From the NCBI RefSeq assembly GCF_003477605.1, contig NZ_QUDR01000010.1, forward strand, positions 43,102 through 107,101: DNA of 64,000 bases, in the 5' to 3' direction. Origin of the DNA: Clostridium sp. AF37-5. Lineage in GTDB: Bacteria > Bacillota > Clostridia > Lachnospirales > Lachnospiraceae. The translations under genes were made by a program, and so were the position numbers. Position 1 is the stretch's first letter. Each line of letters begins with the position of its first letter. Below, in pieces: positions 35,803 to 44,734 of the stretch. The notes under the pieces were generated by a model that was not told where the DNA came from, did no database searches, and saw only the letters and a list, made by a program, of their open reading frames with translations.

Positions 35803-36759
35803 ATGAAGAATCAACAGGAACTAATAGATGAATATTTGTATTATTGTTTAAAACAAAGAAAGTTGGACGAGAAAACAGTTCGTGCATATCGAATTGATTT
35901 AAGACAATTTTCTGAATTTTGTGTTCAAAAGAAATTGGTAACTGAAAAAGCAATAATTCGTCAATACATTTTGCATCTACACGAATCATACAAACAAAAG
36001 ACAGTAAAACGTAAAGTTGCTAGTATAAAAGCATTTTATTCTTATTTAGAAGATGAAGAAATCATAGATGATAGCCCTTTGAGAAAGATTCGGACAGAAT
36101 TTCGGGAAGAAAAAATTTTACCACGCTCGATTCCGTATTCTATCTTGCAGTCATTATTAAGTAGTATGTACTCCAAAAAAAGCATAGAGAGTACTATATA
36201 TGAAAGAAAATTGCTAAATCGTGACATAGCGGTGGTTGAAACGCTATTTTCTACAGGAATAAGAATATCGGAATTGTGTAATTTGATGCAAAAAAATATT
36301 GACATTGAACAGGGGATATTTTGCATAAAAGGAAAAGGTGGGAAGGAACGCTATCTGCAGATAGGAACGGAAGAAGTGTTAGTGCAGTTGAAAGAATACA
36401 AGAGGTATTGGGAAAAGGAATTGGATGCGAGCAAATTTTTCTTTCTTAATCGCTATGGGGAACGATATTCTGAGCAGTCAGCACGCCGAATGATCCAACG
36501 CTACACTCAAGAAGCAATGATTGAAATGCATATTACGCCACATATGTTTCGTCATGCGTTTGCTACATTACTCTTGGAAGAAGAGGTTGACATACGCTTT
36601 ATTCAGAAAATGTTGGGGCATGCGTCAATCATGACAACTCAGATTTATGCTGAAGTTGCATCAAAAAAACAGATGGAGATTTTGAAGATGAAACATCCTA
36701 GAAATCGAATGGAAATTTTTGAGAAAAATGTTGAAATGGGGGATACAGGAGTGGTATAA
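35803..36759 (+). CDS. Tyrosine recombinase (XerC/D-like), putative invertase of the adjacent cassette
   Basis: 318 residues from the ATG at 35803 after AAAAGGAGAATATC. N-terminal SAM-like core-binding domain, then the catalytic domain: Arg in TGIRISELC, Lys in GKGGKERYL, H-x-x-R in HMFRHAFA, His in MLGHASIMTT and Tyr in QIYAEV. All five key positions are present. It stands directly before a pair of 88-bp inverted repeats, so it probably inverts the 36765-41083 segment, in the manner of phase-variation recombinases. The ICE itself has a separate serine recombinase. The promoter of the cassette overlaps its stop codon. Confidence 0.9.
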   Translation: MKNQQELIDEYLYYCLKQRKLDEKTVRAYRIDLRQFSEFCVQKKLVTEKAIIRQYILHLHESYKQKTVKRKVASIKAFYSYLEDEEIIDDSPLRKIRTEFREEKILPRSIPYSILQSLLSSMYSKKSIESTIYERKLLNRDIAVVETLFSTGIRISELCNLMQKNIDIEQGIFCIKGKGGKERYLQIGTEEVLVQLKEYKRYWEKELDASKFFFLNRYGERYSEQSARRMIQRYTQEAMIEMHITPHMFRHAFATLLLEEEVDIRFIQKMLGHASIMTTQIYAEVASKKQMEILKMKHPRNRMEIFEKNVEMGDTGVV

Positions 36760-36760
36760 T
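36731..36760 (+). promoter_or_regulatory. Fixed promoter pointing into the invertible cassette
   Basis: TTGAAA (36731-36736) and a perfect TATAAT (36755-36760) with 18 bp between them. It overlaps the recombinase stop codon and ends 4 bp before the left inverted repeat, so it stays outside the segment and would read whichever gene is next to it. Confidence 0.7.
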
Positions 36761-36764
36761 GAAA

Positions 36765-36852
36765 TGGTACTGATAATAGAATATTATCGTACATTTTAGG
36801 AAACACGACGAGACGATAATACATGATTATTGGTTGATAAATGCAATTAAGG
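36765..36852 (+). repeat. Left 88-bp inverted repeat of the invertible cassette
   Basis: Pairs with 40996-41083 in opposite orientation with one mismatch in 88 (T/G at the 25th base). It contains a dyad GATAATA-GAA-TATTATC (36772-36788) and a looser dyad CGATAAT-ACATG-ATTATTG (36814-36832), either of which could be the recombinase site. The inner end AAGG forms part of the ribosome site of the adjacent gene. Confidence 0.93.
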
Positions 36853-36861
36853 TGATGCGAA

Positions 36862-39800
36862 ATGATAAATTGGAATTTTAGAGAAAAAATAATATACCAT
36901 GAAGAGGAGATAATACAAGACTCGAGGAAATTTGAAATTTTAGTTGAAGCATATTTGAAAGATCAGTACCCTTTAGAAAATTGGAAATTAACCAAGGCAA
37001 CACGAGATGGAAATAAAGATCTTGAAAGTGTTTGTGAATTTAGTGGAACCTCTATGTGGGCAGAAGTTAAATATACAATACATACCGACAAAAATATATC
37101 ATCTAGAAAATATGATTCTACATTAGTGTCTTCTATTTTTGAAAAAAATTTAATTAAAATTTTTTTTATATCTAATACTTCTATGGGAAGTAATTTGATA
37201 GATCGCATTAAAAAGTTTTACTACATATCAACAATCAAAAAAATTGCATTTGTAGATGGTTACGCCTTAGCGTATTGGGTAAAAAGGAATTCTGGTATAG
37301 AAGAAAAATTTTTCCAATCCCCCTTAAACTATTCAATTTCGAAAAAACCGCGTGTTCGTCTTAGAAGTGTTTTACTATTGTGTAAAAGCGATTCATATAC
37401 AATAGATTGTGTTTTGGATGAGGCGGAGGTATATCCATTATATTTATCAAAAAATTATGTTTTGGAGGGAGAATTTGTTGCACATGGTTTTCATGATATT
37501 CCTCTTTCGCTCTATTGTAATGGTAAATTATTGTATAATGAAACGGTAGCACCAGAAATAACAACTTTTTCTCTTAACTTAAGTGAATTAGATGAAACTT
37601 TTAATATCAACACAGAATATTCTCTGGATTTGTATTACATATTGAACAATAAAAGGATTGATTGTGGAAATTACAAATTACGGTTTTCTTTTACAGGAAA
37701 ATACTTTACAAACCAGATTCAGTGTTATCAACAAATAAAAAATGGTATTAAGGCATCATACAAAAAAATTTATAATATATATGGTCCACACGGAACTGGA
37801 AAGAGTTGGTTACTTAGAAATATTAAAAACGATCAATTAAAAAAAATTACAGATCAGCAAAAAATTATATATATAAATTTTAATGGACAGATGAGCGATG
37901 TTGCAGATATTTGTAGATTGATTTTTACATTAGCTTTTAATTTTTATGATTTGAGTATTAGTGCGGATGCTATAAATTGCTATTGTCATGAAAAAAACAT
38001 TGCAAATTCTTTTTATAATCATAAGAATATTGAATGTTTGATTCATGCATTACACAATGAAGATTATTCAACAATTCAAAATATCTTGGTGGGTTCCATT
38101 TTTTCAAGAACTGAGAGAATATTTGAAACACAAAGCAGTTTTGCGTATGAACGGATTTATTTCATTGATCATATTAATTTATTAAACGAGACTAATTATT
38201 ACATATTTGAGGCAATAGTAAAAGCCTTTGATCCTTTACAAAATGTTGTATTTGTTTTAACAGGCAGAAAAGAGATTAGCTATCCAAATGTAGAAAATAT
38301 AGTTTTGGGTTATATTGGAAATAATGAAATTATAGATTCAATAAATGAAGATATTGCGGTTGCTATTGATAATTTGAACGAAATTGTTCCCACTAAACAC
38401 TATCTGAAGTATCCAGGATTGTTACAATTATTTATTAAGGAAATTGTTAATTTCAAAAGTTTGGGAGAGATAAAACAATTTTATATTAACAATTTTCTTC
38501 ATGATGCCGTACAATATGAGAAAGGTTTTTTTCCTTTTGATAATATTATGTTATTGCTTATTTGCATAATGAAGGAGGGCATACCTTTTGAGCTTTTGCA
38601 AAAAATGAACTTTGACCAATTAAAAAAATTGCTTAATAAAGAGGTTGTAGTACAGAAGAAAGGCTATGTTTACCCTAATTTTGAAAGATGGAACAAAGAT
38701 ATCCCATCAAAAATTATTGATAAATATAAAAAATCAGTGGTTTTACACTTTCAAAAGTTCATGGTACAAGATTCTACGCGAAAAGAATTTTATCAATGTT
38801 CATTAATGCAATATTATCCTCAATATTATAATGAATATTTTGATTCAATTTTTAATTTTATCCGTGAAGAATTCAAAAAAAATAAATATAGTAAAGTTGT
38901 TTTTTTGTGTGAGTCTCTTATAAAAAGAACTGCATATTATACGGGAAACCATAAAAAATTGGACACTATAAAATATTTTTTGGCTTTTAGTTACATGCAT
39001 TGTGATGCGAGCAAGAGGGCACAAGAACTTTTTGGTGAAATTACTCAAAATTATCAAATGAAATTGAAAGATAATTTATATTTTGAGGCAGAATCACAAG
39101 TTATTGATGCCAAATACTGGAACTTTACGGATTTCAAGGTACTCCCTAAATATATAAATACATTTCGAAAAAATTGGAAGGACTCTGAAAATAATATTTT
39201 ACCATTAAAAACTCGACCATATTTGACAGCAACAAATCGCATGATGGTAACTTATCTTGCGTTGGATAATATAAAACTTGCGAATAGATGGCTGAAAAAA
39301 AATATTCGTCTAGCCAAGGAATTTAACGCTAAAGAGCATTTAGGATACACATATATGGATTATGCAAAAGGCATTTATCATTTAAATCTTGAATCTGCTT
39401 TAAAATATCTAGAACTTGCAGATGTATGTTTTGAATTGCCGTCCGAATACAGAAGACACTTAGATTGTCAATGTGAAATTCAATATGTTAAGTTACTCCT
39501 TGGAAGGGGAAACATTAGCCAATTGCTGTTGGCTCAAGAGGCACTATTTGAAAATCAATACTGGATTCAGTACTATAAATGTCATTTAAAACTTGCTGTT
39601 ATCTACATTTTAAAAGGAAAAAGAAAAGAAGCACTGCAGCATCTATTGGAAGCAGAAGCTGCTACTACTATGAAAAATAGCGAGCGCATCAAATATTTAT
39701 GTAGCATGATAGGTACCTTTTTGTATAAAGAGCCATTACCATATACAAATTCGGCACTAGACGGGACTTCTTATCAGAAAATAATTGAAAACATGCATCT

Positions 39801-39882
39801 AAACTTCAAACAAACTAGTGCTACGGTTTACAATATCAAAAAAGACTCCCCTTTATATAACTTAGATCCAAGGGTATGGTAA
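36862..39882 (+). CDS. Restriction-nuclease-like STAND ATPase, putative phase-variable defence protein
   Basis: 1006 residues, ATG 36862 after AAGGTGATGCGA. The N-terminus looks like a PD-(D/E)xK nuclease: Glu/Asp in FEILVEAYL...TRDGNKDLES (about residue 50) and WAEVKY (about 68). A STAND-type NTPase follows, with Walker A GPHGTGKS (about 310) and Walker B RIYFIDHI (about 434). The C-terminal third is a run of TPR-like helices. Nuclease-STAND-TPR is the plan of Avs-like anti-phage sensors. AT-rich. In the present orientation it is next to the fixed promoter, so it should be the expressed gene. Confidence 0.75.
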   Translation: MINWNFREKIIYHEEEIIQDSRKFEILVEAYLKDQYPLENWKLTKATRDGNKDLESVCEFSGTSMWAEVKYTIHTDKNISSRKYDSTLVSSIFEKNLIKIFFISNTSMGSNLIDRIKKFYYISTIKKIAFVDGYALAYWVKRNSGIEEKFFQSPLNYSISKKPRVRLRSVLLLCKSDSYTIDCVLDEAEVYPLYLSKNYVLEGEFVAHGFHDIPLSLYCNGKLLYNETVAPEITTFSLNLSELDETFNINTEYSLDLYYILNNKRIDCGNYKLRFSFTGKYFTNQIQCYQQIKNGIKASYKKIYNIYGPHGTGKSWLLRNIKNDQLKKITDQQKIIYINFNGQMSDVADICRLIFTLAFNFYDLSISADAINCYCHEKNIANSFYNHKNIECLIHALHNEDYSTIQNILVGSIFSRTERIFETQSSFAYERIYFIDHINLLNETNYYIFEAIVKAFDPLQNVVFVLTGRKEISYPNVENIVLGYIGNNEIIDSINEDIAVAIDNLNEIVPTKHYLKYPGLLQLFIKEIVNFKSLGEIKQFYINNFLHDAVQYEKGFFPFDNIMLLLICIMKEGIPFELLQKMNFDQLKKLLNKEVVVQKKGYVYPNFERWNKDIPSKIIDKYKKSVVLHFQKFMVQDSTRKEFYQCSLMQYYPQYYNEYFDSIFNFIREEFKKNKYSKVVFLCESLIKRTAYYTGNHKKLDTIKYFLAFSYMHCDASKRAQELFGEITQNYQMKLKDNLYFEAESQVIDAKYWNFTDFKVLPKYINTFRKNWKDSENNILPLKTRPYLTATNRMMVTYLALDNIKLANRWLKKNIRLAKEFNAKEHLGYTYMDYAKGIYHLNLESALKYLELADVCFELPSEYRRHLDCQCEIQYVKLLLGRGNISQLLLAQEALFENQYWIQYYKCHLKLAVIYILKGKRKEALQHLLEAEAATTMKNSERIKYLCSMIGTFLYKEPLPYTNSALDGTSYQKIIENMHLNFKQTSATVYNIKKDSPLYNLDPRVW

Positions 39883-39892
39883 AGTTCATTTT

Positions 39893-40984
39893 TTAGCACA
39901 GATGTGGGTATATAACATTGCCATGAAGGTCTAAAATTATATCGTGTGTCATGAGGGTTCTTCTATAATTGAAGATGCGATAGTTGTTAATGATATCTTT
40001 AAAACTGTCTACTGTAAAGAGCATATTGGTTTTACTTTGTAAGAAGGAAGCAGGGACTGAATCTTCTAATGATATTGAGTCCTTTACCATAGATTTTTCA
40101 ATATTGTATTGTCCAATAAATTTGAATGGGAGTTCTTTAAGAATAATTGACCATATATTTTCTCTTATAGAACTTCCATTTACCAATAAATATTGATATT
40201 TGTAATCGTCTTCTTGTAACTGCATACAATATATATCCGATATATCCATTTTTATTTTGTCTCCCCAGCAATGCCAAAAATAGCCTGTCTGATATGATTC
40301 ATCCCGAAATCTGCGATTCCGCCCAGAACCCTTTACATGGTAGGCTTTTGCTTTGGGAAAATACATACATTTATAACCTTTATTATGTATTTTTAAGGAA
40401 TATTCTAGGCCTTCCCATGCATTGTAAAATAACTCATTAAAACCATTTTCTGCCATAAAAAGGCTACGTCTGGTTATATAAAAACCTGATCCTAACGCTT
40501 GTCGTTCTGCGATTTTATTTACTATAGGCGAGTGCTGATTTAGACCATCAAATGCATGAGTGGTTTTGTAAAAACTGAATATATGACCAGCACTTTGAAC
40601 AAGATTAGTTTGAGGATACAAGATTAAACCTTGTGTAACTCCCACTTCTGGTGAAGCATCCATATAACTAACCATTTGATACAATGAGTCATTAACTGGA
40701 AATGTATCGGAATTTAAAAAAATAAGATATGGCGACGAAGACAAAAAAGCACCAATATTGTTGGCCTTAGAATAACCAATATTTTCATTGTTATAGATAA
40801 TGGATATATTATAATGCATTTTTTCAAGTTCATGTAAATATTGAATTGTATGTCTATCTGTTTCACCATCGACCACACAAAATATATCCATGTCTTGATT
40901 TATAATATTGAATAAATTGGAAAAAAAATTCTCTGTTAATGCATATTCATTACTTAATGTGACAATTATACTAGCTTTATACAT
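39893..40984 (-). CDS. Family 2 glycosyltransferase, alternate gene of the cassette
   Basis: 363 residues from the ATG at 40984 with AAGGAG 9 nt before it; an in-frame TTG at 41014 lies inside the repeat and is rejected. GT-A fold signs: KASIIVTLSNEY, NNENIGYSKANNIGAF, YLIFLNSDTFPV (the acidic motif N-S-D), GSGFYITRRSLF and FYNAWEGLEYSLKIHNKGYKCMYFP. This is the rhamnosyl/glycosyl-transferase type acting on surface glycans or protein. In the present orientation it faces away from the fixed promoter. It ends 10 bp from the STAND gene end. Confidence 0.85.
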   Translation of the reverse strand: MYKASIIVTLSNEYALTENFFSNLFNIINQDMDIFCVVDGETDRHTIQYLHELEKMHYNISIIYNNENIGYSKANNIGAFLSSSPYLIFLNSDTFPVNDSLYQMVSYMDASPEVGVTQGLILYPQTNLVQSAGHIFSFYKTTHAFDGLNQHSPIVNKIAERQALGSGFYITRRSLFMAENGFNELFYNAWEGLEYSLKIHNKGYKCMYFPKAKAYHVKGSGRNRRFRDESYQTGYFWHCWGDKIKMDISDIYCMQLQEDDYKYQYLLVNGSSIRENIWSIILKELPFKFIGQYNIEKSMVKDSISLEDSVPASFLQSKTNMLFTVDSFKDIINNYRIFNYRRTLMTHDIILDLHGNVIYPHLC

Positions 40985-40995
40985 AGACGTTCGCT

Positions 40996-41083
40996 CCTTA
41001 ATTGCATTTATCAACCAATAATCATGTATTATCGTCTCGTCGTGTTTCCTAAAATGTCCGATAATATTCTATTATCAGTACCA
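40996..41083 (-). repeat. Right 88-bp inverted repeat of the invertible cassette
   Basis: Reverse complement of 36765-36852 with one mismatch. Its inner end supplies AAGG to the glycosyltransferase ribosome site. Outside it lies a degenerate copy of the element's regulator region, with no obvious promoter pointing back into the cassette. Confidence 0.93.
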
Positions 41084-41109
41084 AATGTGAATAGTCTTGT
41101 GCAGAAGAA

Positions 41110-41442
41110 TTCGACACACAGAAATCCTATAATTTTCAGAAAATTATCCAATAATGAAAATTTTAAATTGCATCGTTTCCTTGATTTAAGAAGTAAATGT
41201 TTGTATAGTTCGATAAATCATATGATTTCATATGTAACATATGGGTTGAATGCCAGGTTGATTCAAAAGTATACTAAATATGGTTACATATCGAGCAATA
41301 CAAGGGGGGAGAGATTCCGGTGCTATATAAGTATCGAAAACCGGATGCAAAAGATCTGTATCGGGTACAAGGATATGTGGATGCTTTGCTGGAAAAGCAA
41401 GTCAGGAAAATGATTGGAAGGAAGATGAAAGAAATGTTATGA
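41110..41442 (+). pseudogene. Degenerate copy of the regulator region with a headless XRE gene
   Basis: This stretch parallels 60005-60539. It keeps the 30-bp operator-like repeat (41213-41242), the promoter (TTGAAT 41246-41251, TATACT 41270-41275, spacing 18) and a GGGGGGA site. It then jumps from there directly into the last 42 or so codons of the XRE-type gene (41314-41442; KYRKPDAKDLYRVQGYVDALLEKQ compared with KYRKLDEGDQFRVQGYMDALLEKQ). The DNA-binding part is deleted, apparently at a GAGA microhomology. It shows that two related element ends have been joined here. Confidence 0.75.
41213..41242. repeat. 30-bp operator-like repeat, copy 1 (in the relic)
   Basis: Diverged copy with core ATAAATCATATGATTT, still in the same place relative to the relic promoter. 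Confidence 0.7.
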
Positions 41443-41661
41443 GAAAAACCTAATAATTATGAAAAAAAATCATATCTTTCTAGCAATATTGTTCTATCTG
41501 CGGTATACTAGATGAGAAAAAAGAACGACGCTATAGGAAGCAGATACAGGAACGTATGTGTTGATTCCGTTAATGTATTTATGTTCTTTTGCTTTATGGA
41601 AATAATTGATTTGCCACAATAAAAAATATTGATTTTTTAGATAACAGGTGGGAGGATGTGC

Positions 41662-42375
41662 ATGGACTTAAAATTAAGAGTAGCAATTTGTGATGATGAG
41701 AAATATTTTCGAGAAGAAATTAAAAGGTTAGTCGAACAATATCTTAAAGAAAAGAAGATTATATTTTGTATTGATCTTTTTACAAGTGGTTTGGAATTTT
41801 GCAGCGATGATAATAACCTGCAACAATATGACATTATATTTCTCGACATTGGAATGAAAGAAATGAATGGGATGGAAACAGCGTATGCGATACGGGAGAA
41901 AAATCAGAATGTGGACATTGTTTTTATTACTATTATGATGGATTATGCACTTGAAGGGTATCACGTGGATGCAGTACGCTACATATTAAAGGATGATCTG
42001 GAAAGCTTGCTGCCGGAATGTATGGATACGATTCTTCAGAAAAAACAGGAAAAGGAAATGGAATTTCCGTTTGTAGGGGGAAAGAGGAAAGTTCTGTTAA
42101 AAGAGATTCTTTTTATTGAGAGTAAATCACATCAATTATGGTTTGAGAGAACCAGAGAAAATTTATATATGTATGGTCAGATTAACGACCTGGAGTTGAT
42201 TTTATCGAATTATGATTTTGTAAGGACGCATCAAAGCTTTTTAGTGAATCTTGTACATATAGAGAAAATAAATAACTATTTGCTATACTTGTCAAACGGT
42301 GCTGAAATTCCCGTGACAAAACAAAGATACGCAAAAGTGAAAGAGCAGTATTTAAGTTACAAAGAAAAAATGTAG
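41662..42375 (+). CDS. agrA: AgrA-like LytTR response regulator
   Basis: About 237 residues; ATG 41662 has better spacing from GGTGGGAGG than ATG 41656. Receiver domain with the acidic pair ICDDE and the phospho-acceptor Asp in IIFLDIGMKEMNGME. LytTR DNA-binding domain in the C-terminal half (LKEILFIESKSHQLWFER..., FVRTHQSFLVNLVHIEKI, EIPVTKQRYAKVKEQYL). It should respond to the AgrC-like kinase next door and activate agr and target promoters. The Thr/Lys output face (IKDDLES variant of 'K' loop) was not analysed further. Confidence 0.9.
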   Translation: MDLKLRVAICDDEKYFREEIKRLVEQYLKEKKIIFCIDLFTSGLEFCSDDNNLQQYDIIFLDIGMKEMNGMETAYAIREKNQNVDIVFITIMMDYALEGYHVDAVRYILKDDLESLLPECMDTILQKKQEKEMEFPFVGGKRKVLLKEILFIESKSHQLWFERTRENLYMYGQINDLELILSNYDFVRTHQSFLVNLVHIEKINNYLLYLSNGAEIPVTKQRYAKVKEQYLSYKEKM

Positions 42376-42398
42376 TTAAACACGAGGTATAAAATATT

Positions 42399-43700
42399 AT
42401 GGTAGAAGAATTTTTCAAAAGTATCAGTATTGTATTTTATGAAGCACTCTGTTGTGGAATCTTCCTGAATATGTTTTTGGAACAAAGATATCCGGCCAGA
42501 TGGTTGAAATCATTATCCGTTTTTTTGCTGACAGGAGTGTTTTTGTTTTGGGCATTAATTACTCAGACGGGTGGACATTATGTTTTTCGCAGTATAGGGA
42601 TTATTATAAGCATTGCACTGTTTGCTGTGATATTTTATACAGGGAAATGGCTGCTCAAGATATTTCTTAGTTTTATTTTTTATGCGATTTTATTCTGTGT
42701 TGATTATTTAGGATTAATATTGGTTGATTTATTGCTGGATTCTGCTGATTTATCAAACAGTGTAATTCAAGTGATTCTAGTCCTTTTGTGTAAGACGGTT
42801 TTGTTTGTGATTGTACTGATACTGGATTATTTTTGGAAAAGAGAAAAAGAGCTGGATGTAAAGAAATCAGAATGGATTTTAATGATTAGTTTTCCAATGA
42901 TGACTGTAGTAATCATGCTTGTTATGTTGCTGTCTTTTCAACAGAAGAACAATTCTTTTGGATACTTGACGGTTTCTTTTGGAATGGTAAGCATCAATCT
43001 TGTCATGTTTGTGTTATTAAAATACATATCGGCAAGAGAAAAACAATATAATCAAATGAAGATATTACAGGAGAGAAATAAAGAAAAAATGCAGGCATAT
43101 TATGAATTTAGTGAGGATTATGCGCAGAAAAAACGGATGGTGCATGATTATAACAATCAGATTCATTGCATTCAGGGACTATTGAGGCAAAACAAGTACC
43201 GGGAGGCAGAGGAATATGCAGATAAATTGACAGAAATACTAATAGATGGTCGGGAAGTCATAGATGTTAATAATACAGTATTAAATGTTGTACTAAATCA
43301 AAAATATCGTCTCGCAAAAAGTAAGGATATTGCTCTGTATTTTCAGGTAAATGATTTATCCGGATTATGGATGAAGGAGCAGGATGTGGTTATTTTGTTG
43401 TCGAATTTATTGGATAATGCGATTGAGGCTTGTGAGAAATTAGATTGTAATAAGGTGATACGGCTAAAACTTGTAAAGGAAAAACAACAAATGGTACTTT
43501 CTGTCCAGAATCCAGTGGCGGTTCCCGTAGAAATTAAAAACAATGATATCCAAACGGGTAAAGGGGATAAGAAAAATCATGGGATTGGTTTGAAGAATAT
43601 TCGAATGGTTTTAGATAAGTATGGTGGAATTGGGAGAATCAGATGCGATAAGGGATGGTTTTATTATACGGCAGTAATTCCCCAAACGGAAGAAATATAA
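42399..43700 (+). CDS. agrC: AgrC-like sensor histidine kinase (GHKL type)
   Basis: 433 residues. Six or so membrane helices in the first 210 residues form the peptide sensor. Then the dimerisation helix with the likely phospho-accepting His in MVHDYNNQIHCIQGLL (about 250) and a GHKL ATPase domain: N-box LLSNLLDNAIEACEK (about 333) and G-box KKNHGIGLKNIRMVLDKYGG. It lies 23 bp after agrA and ends at a strong terminator. Confidence 0.9.
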   Translation: MVEEFFKSISIVFYEALCCGIFLNMFLEQRYPARWLKSLSVFLLTGVFLFWALITQTGGHYVFRSIGIIISIALFAVIFYTGKWLLKIFLSFIFYAILFCVDYLGLILVDLLLDSADLSNSVIQVILVLLCKTVLFVIVLILDYFWKREKELDVKKSEWILMISFPMMTVVIMLVMLLSFQQKNNSFGYLTVSFGMVSINLVMFVLLKYISAREKQYNQMKILQERNKEKMQAYYEFSEDYAQKKRMVHDYNNQIHCIQGLLRQNKYREAEEYADKLTEILIDGREVIDVNNTVLNVVLNQKYRLAKSKDIALYFQVNDLSGLWMKEQDVVILLSNLLDNAIEACEKLDCNKVIRLKLVKEKQQMVLSVQNPVAVPVEIKNNDIQTGKGDKKNHGIGLKNIRMVLDKYGGIGRIRCDKGWFYYTAVIPQTEEI

Positions 43701-43712
43701 ATATCTGTTTAC

Positions 43713-43743
43713 AAAAACAAGGCTGCAGAGCCTTGTTTTTTTC
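43713..43743 (+). terminator. Intrinsic terminator after agrC
   Basis: AAAAACAAGGCT and AGCCTTGTTTTT make a perfect 12-bp stem with loop GCAG, followed by more T. It splits the agr locus into agrAC and agrBD transcripts. Confidence 0.9.
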
Positions 43744-43864
43744 TTGCAAAAAAAGTAAATATGAAAAATCACAGTCAAATTTGGTTACTTTTAGTCGAAT
43801 CTTGCTACTACTGTTGAATTTAAGTAGGAAATTATGGTATATGAAAGACGAGGAGAACCTGGCT

Positions 43865-44440
43865 ATGATAGTTAAATTTGTAAAATATCTTATTGACAAA
43901 GATGTTTTGGATAAACAATACGAAGAAGATTCTATATATGGGCTGACAATTATGCTGGAAAAGATAGTAGCATATGTTGTTTTGTTTTGTATTGCCTTTA
44001 TAGTAAGAAAACCAATAGATGGAATCATCTTTACTGTTTCCTTTATGGCTGTAAGGCAGACTACAGGTGGTTTTCATGCAAAAAGTTTTTTGGGATGTCT
44101 GACAGGATCAGTATTAACATTATTAATGGCATTAGAAATAATTGCTCCGTTAATAGAAAAGTATGAAATGGTAAAAGGGATTATATTTATTCTGTCAACA
44201 GTTTGTATATGGTGTTTTGCTCCCGTGAATCATCCGAATCTGGCTTTGTCAAAATGCGAACAACAGGAGTATAAAATGTGGAGCAGAAAGGTATTGGGGA
44301 TGGAATTTGGAGTAATTGTAATTGCGTATTTGTTACATATGCGATGGCAACAGTACATGATGCTTGCAATTGTGTTTTGTGCTGTTTTCATATTGATAGC
44401 AAAAATAGTAAGGCAGGAGGTGAAGTGTGATGAAAAGTAA
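43865..44440 (+). CDS. agrB: AgrB-like peptide-processing membrane protease
   Basis: 191 residues from ATG 43865, 9 nt after GAGGAG; upstream in-frame codons lie in the terminator and are rejected. AgrB signature RQTTGGFHAKSFLGC with the catalytic His and Cys, and about five membrane helices. It cleaves the AgrD peptide and helps form the cyclic signal. A TTGAAT/TATATG pair with 18 bp spacing (43814-43843) may be its promoter. It overlaps agrD by 11 bp. Confidence 0.92.
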   Translation: MIVKFVKYLIDKDVLDKQYEEDSIYGLTIMLEKIVAYVVLFCIAFIVRKPIDGIIFTVSFMAVRQTTGGFHAKSFLGCLTGSVLTLLMALEIIAPLIEKYEMVKGIIFILSTVCIWCFAPVNHPNLALSKCEQQEYKMWSRKVLGMEFGVIVIAYLLHMRWQQYMMLAIVFCAVFILIAKIVRQEVKCDEK

Positions 44441-44567
44441 AAAAGAAAATCGTTTACTCAACTTGGCGGGAAAACTGGCAAAGGCTGAAGCTGCCAGAGC
44501 AAAGTCCGGCTGGCCGCCAGCATGTGCAGGAATTTTGCATCAGCCGAAACGTCCGACGAAAAAGTAA
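44430..44567 (+). CDS. agrD: AgrD-like cyclic (thio)lactone autoinducer precursor
   Basis: 45 residues after GGCAGGAGGTGAAGTGTG. N-terminal amphipathic helix (KKENRLLNLAGKLAKAEAA), then the signal region WPPACAGILHQPKRP with a single Cys at position 32, then a basic end. The C-x4-HQPK-x-P pattern fits Clostridia cyclic lactone peptides. I infer a ring on Cys32 with the residues after it. The mature ends are not certain. Confidence 0.88.
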   Translation: MKSKKENRLLNLAGKLAKAEAARAKSGWPPACAGILHQPKRPTKK

Positions 44568-44595
44568 TGCAACATGGGAAGTGACGAAACTAAAA

Positions 44596-44642
44596 TCTGC
44601 CCATTGAATCATAGCATTGCTTAGCATGGAACAATGGGCAGA
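44596..44642. repeat. Perfect 11-bp stem-loop after agrD
   Basis: TCTGCCCATTG (44596-44606) and CAATGGGCAGA (44632-44642) with a 25-nt loop. No T-run follows, so it may be an mRNA end, an operator or a regulatory RNA element between agrD and the secreted protein gene. Confidence 0.55.
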
Positions 44643-44734
44643 GAAGAAAATATATCAATTCGATTGATTTTATCTATAGATATAAATTGGTGTTATATTT
44701 GGAGCAATCGCAGAACATATGAGGGAGGTTTTTC

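Larger units (their letters stand above)
36765..41083. mobile_element. Predicted invertible (phase-variable) two-gene cassette
   Basis: The segment is bounded by 88-bp inverted repeats and preceded by a tyrosine recombinase gene and a fixed promoter. It holds two genes in tail-to-tail orientation with a 10-bp gap, each starting about 10 nt inside its repeat. Inversion would exchange the nuclease-STAND gene for the glycosyltransferase gene at the promoter. No clear promoter points inward from the right side, so the distal gene should be off or weak. Confidence 0.75.

Noticed and set aside
41024..41413. 129-codon plus-strand frame starting inside the right inverted repeat
   Set aside because: It is a chance frame through the repeat and the relic regulator region. 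The homologous intact region codes in a different frame.
43655..43864. Longer AgrB beginning within agrC
   Set aside because: The extra 70 codons run through the agrC terminator and have no AgrB-like sequence. ATG 43865 has the ribosome site.
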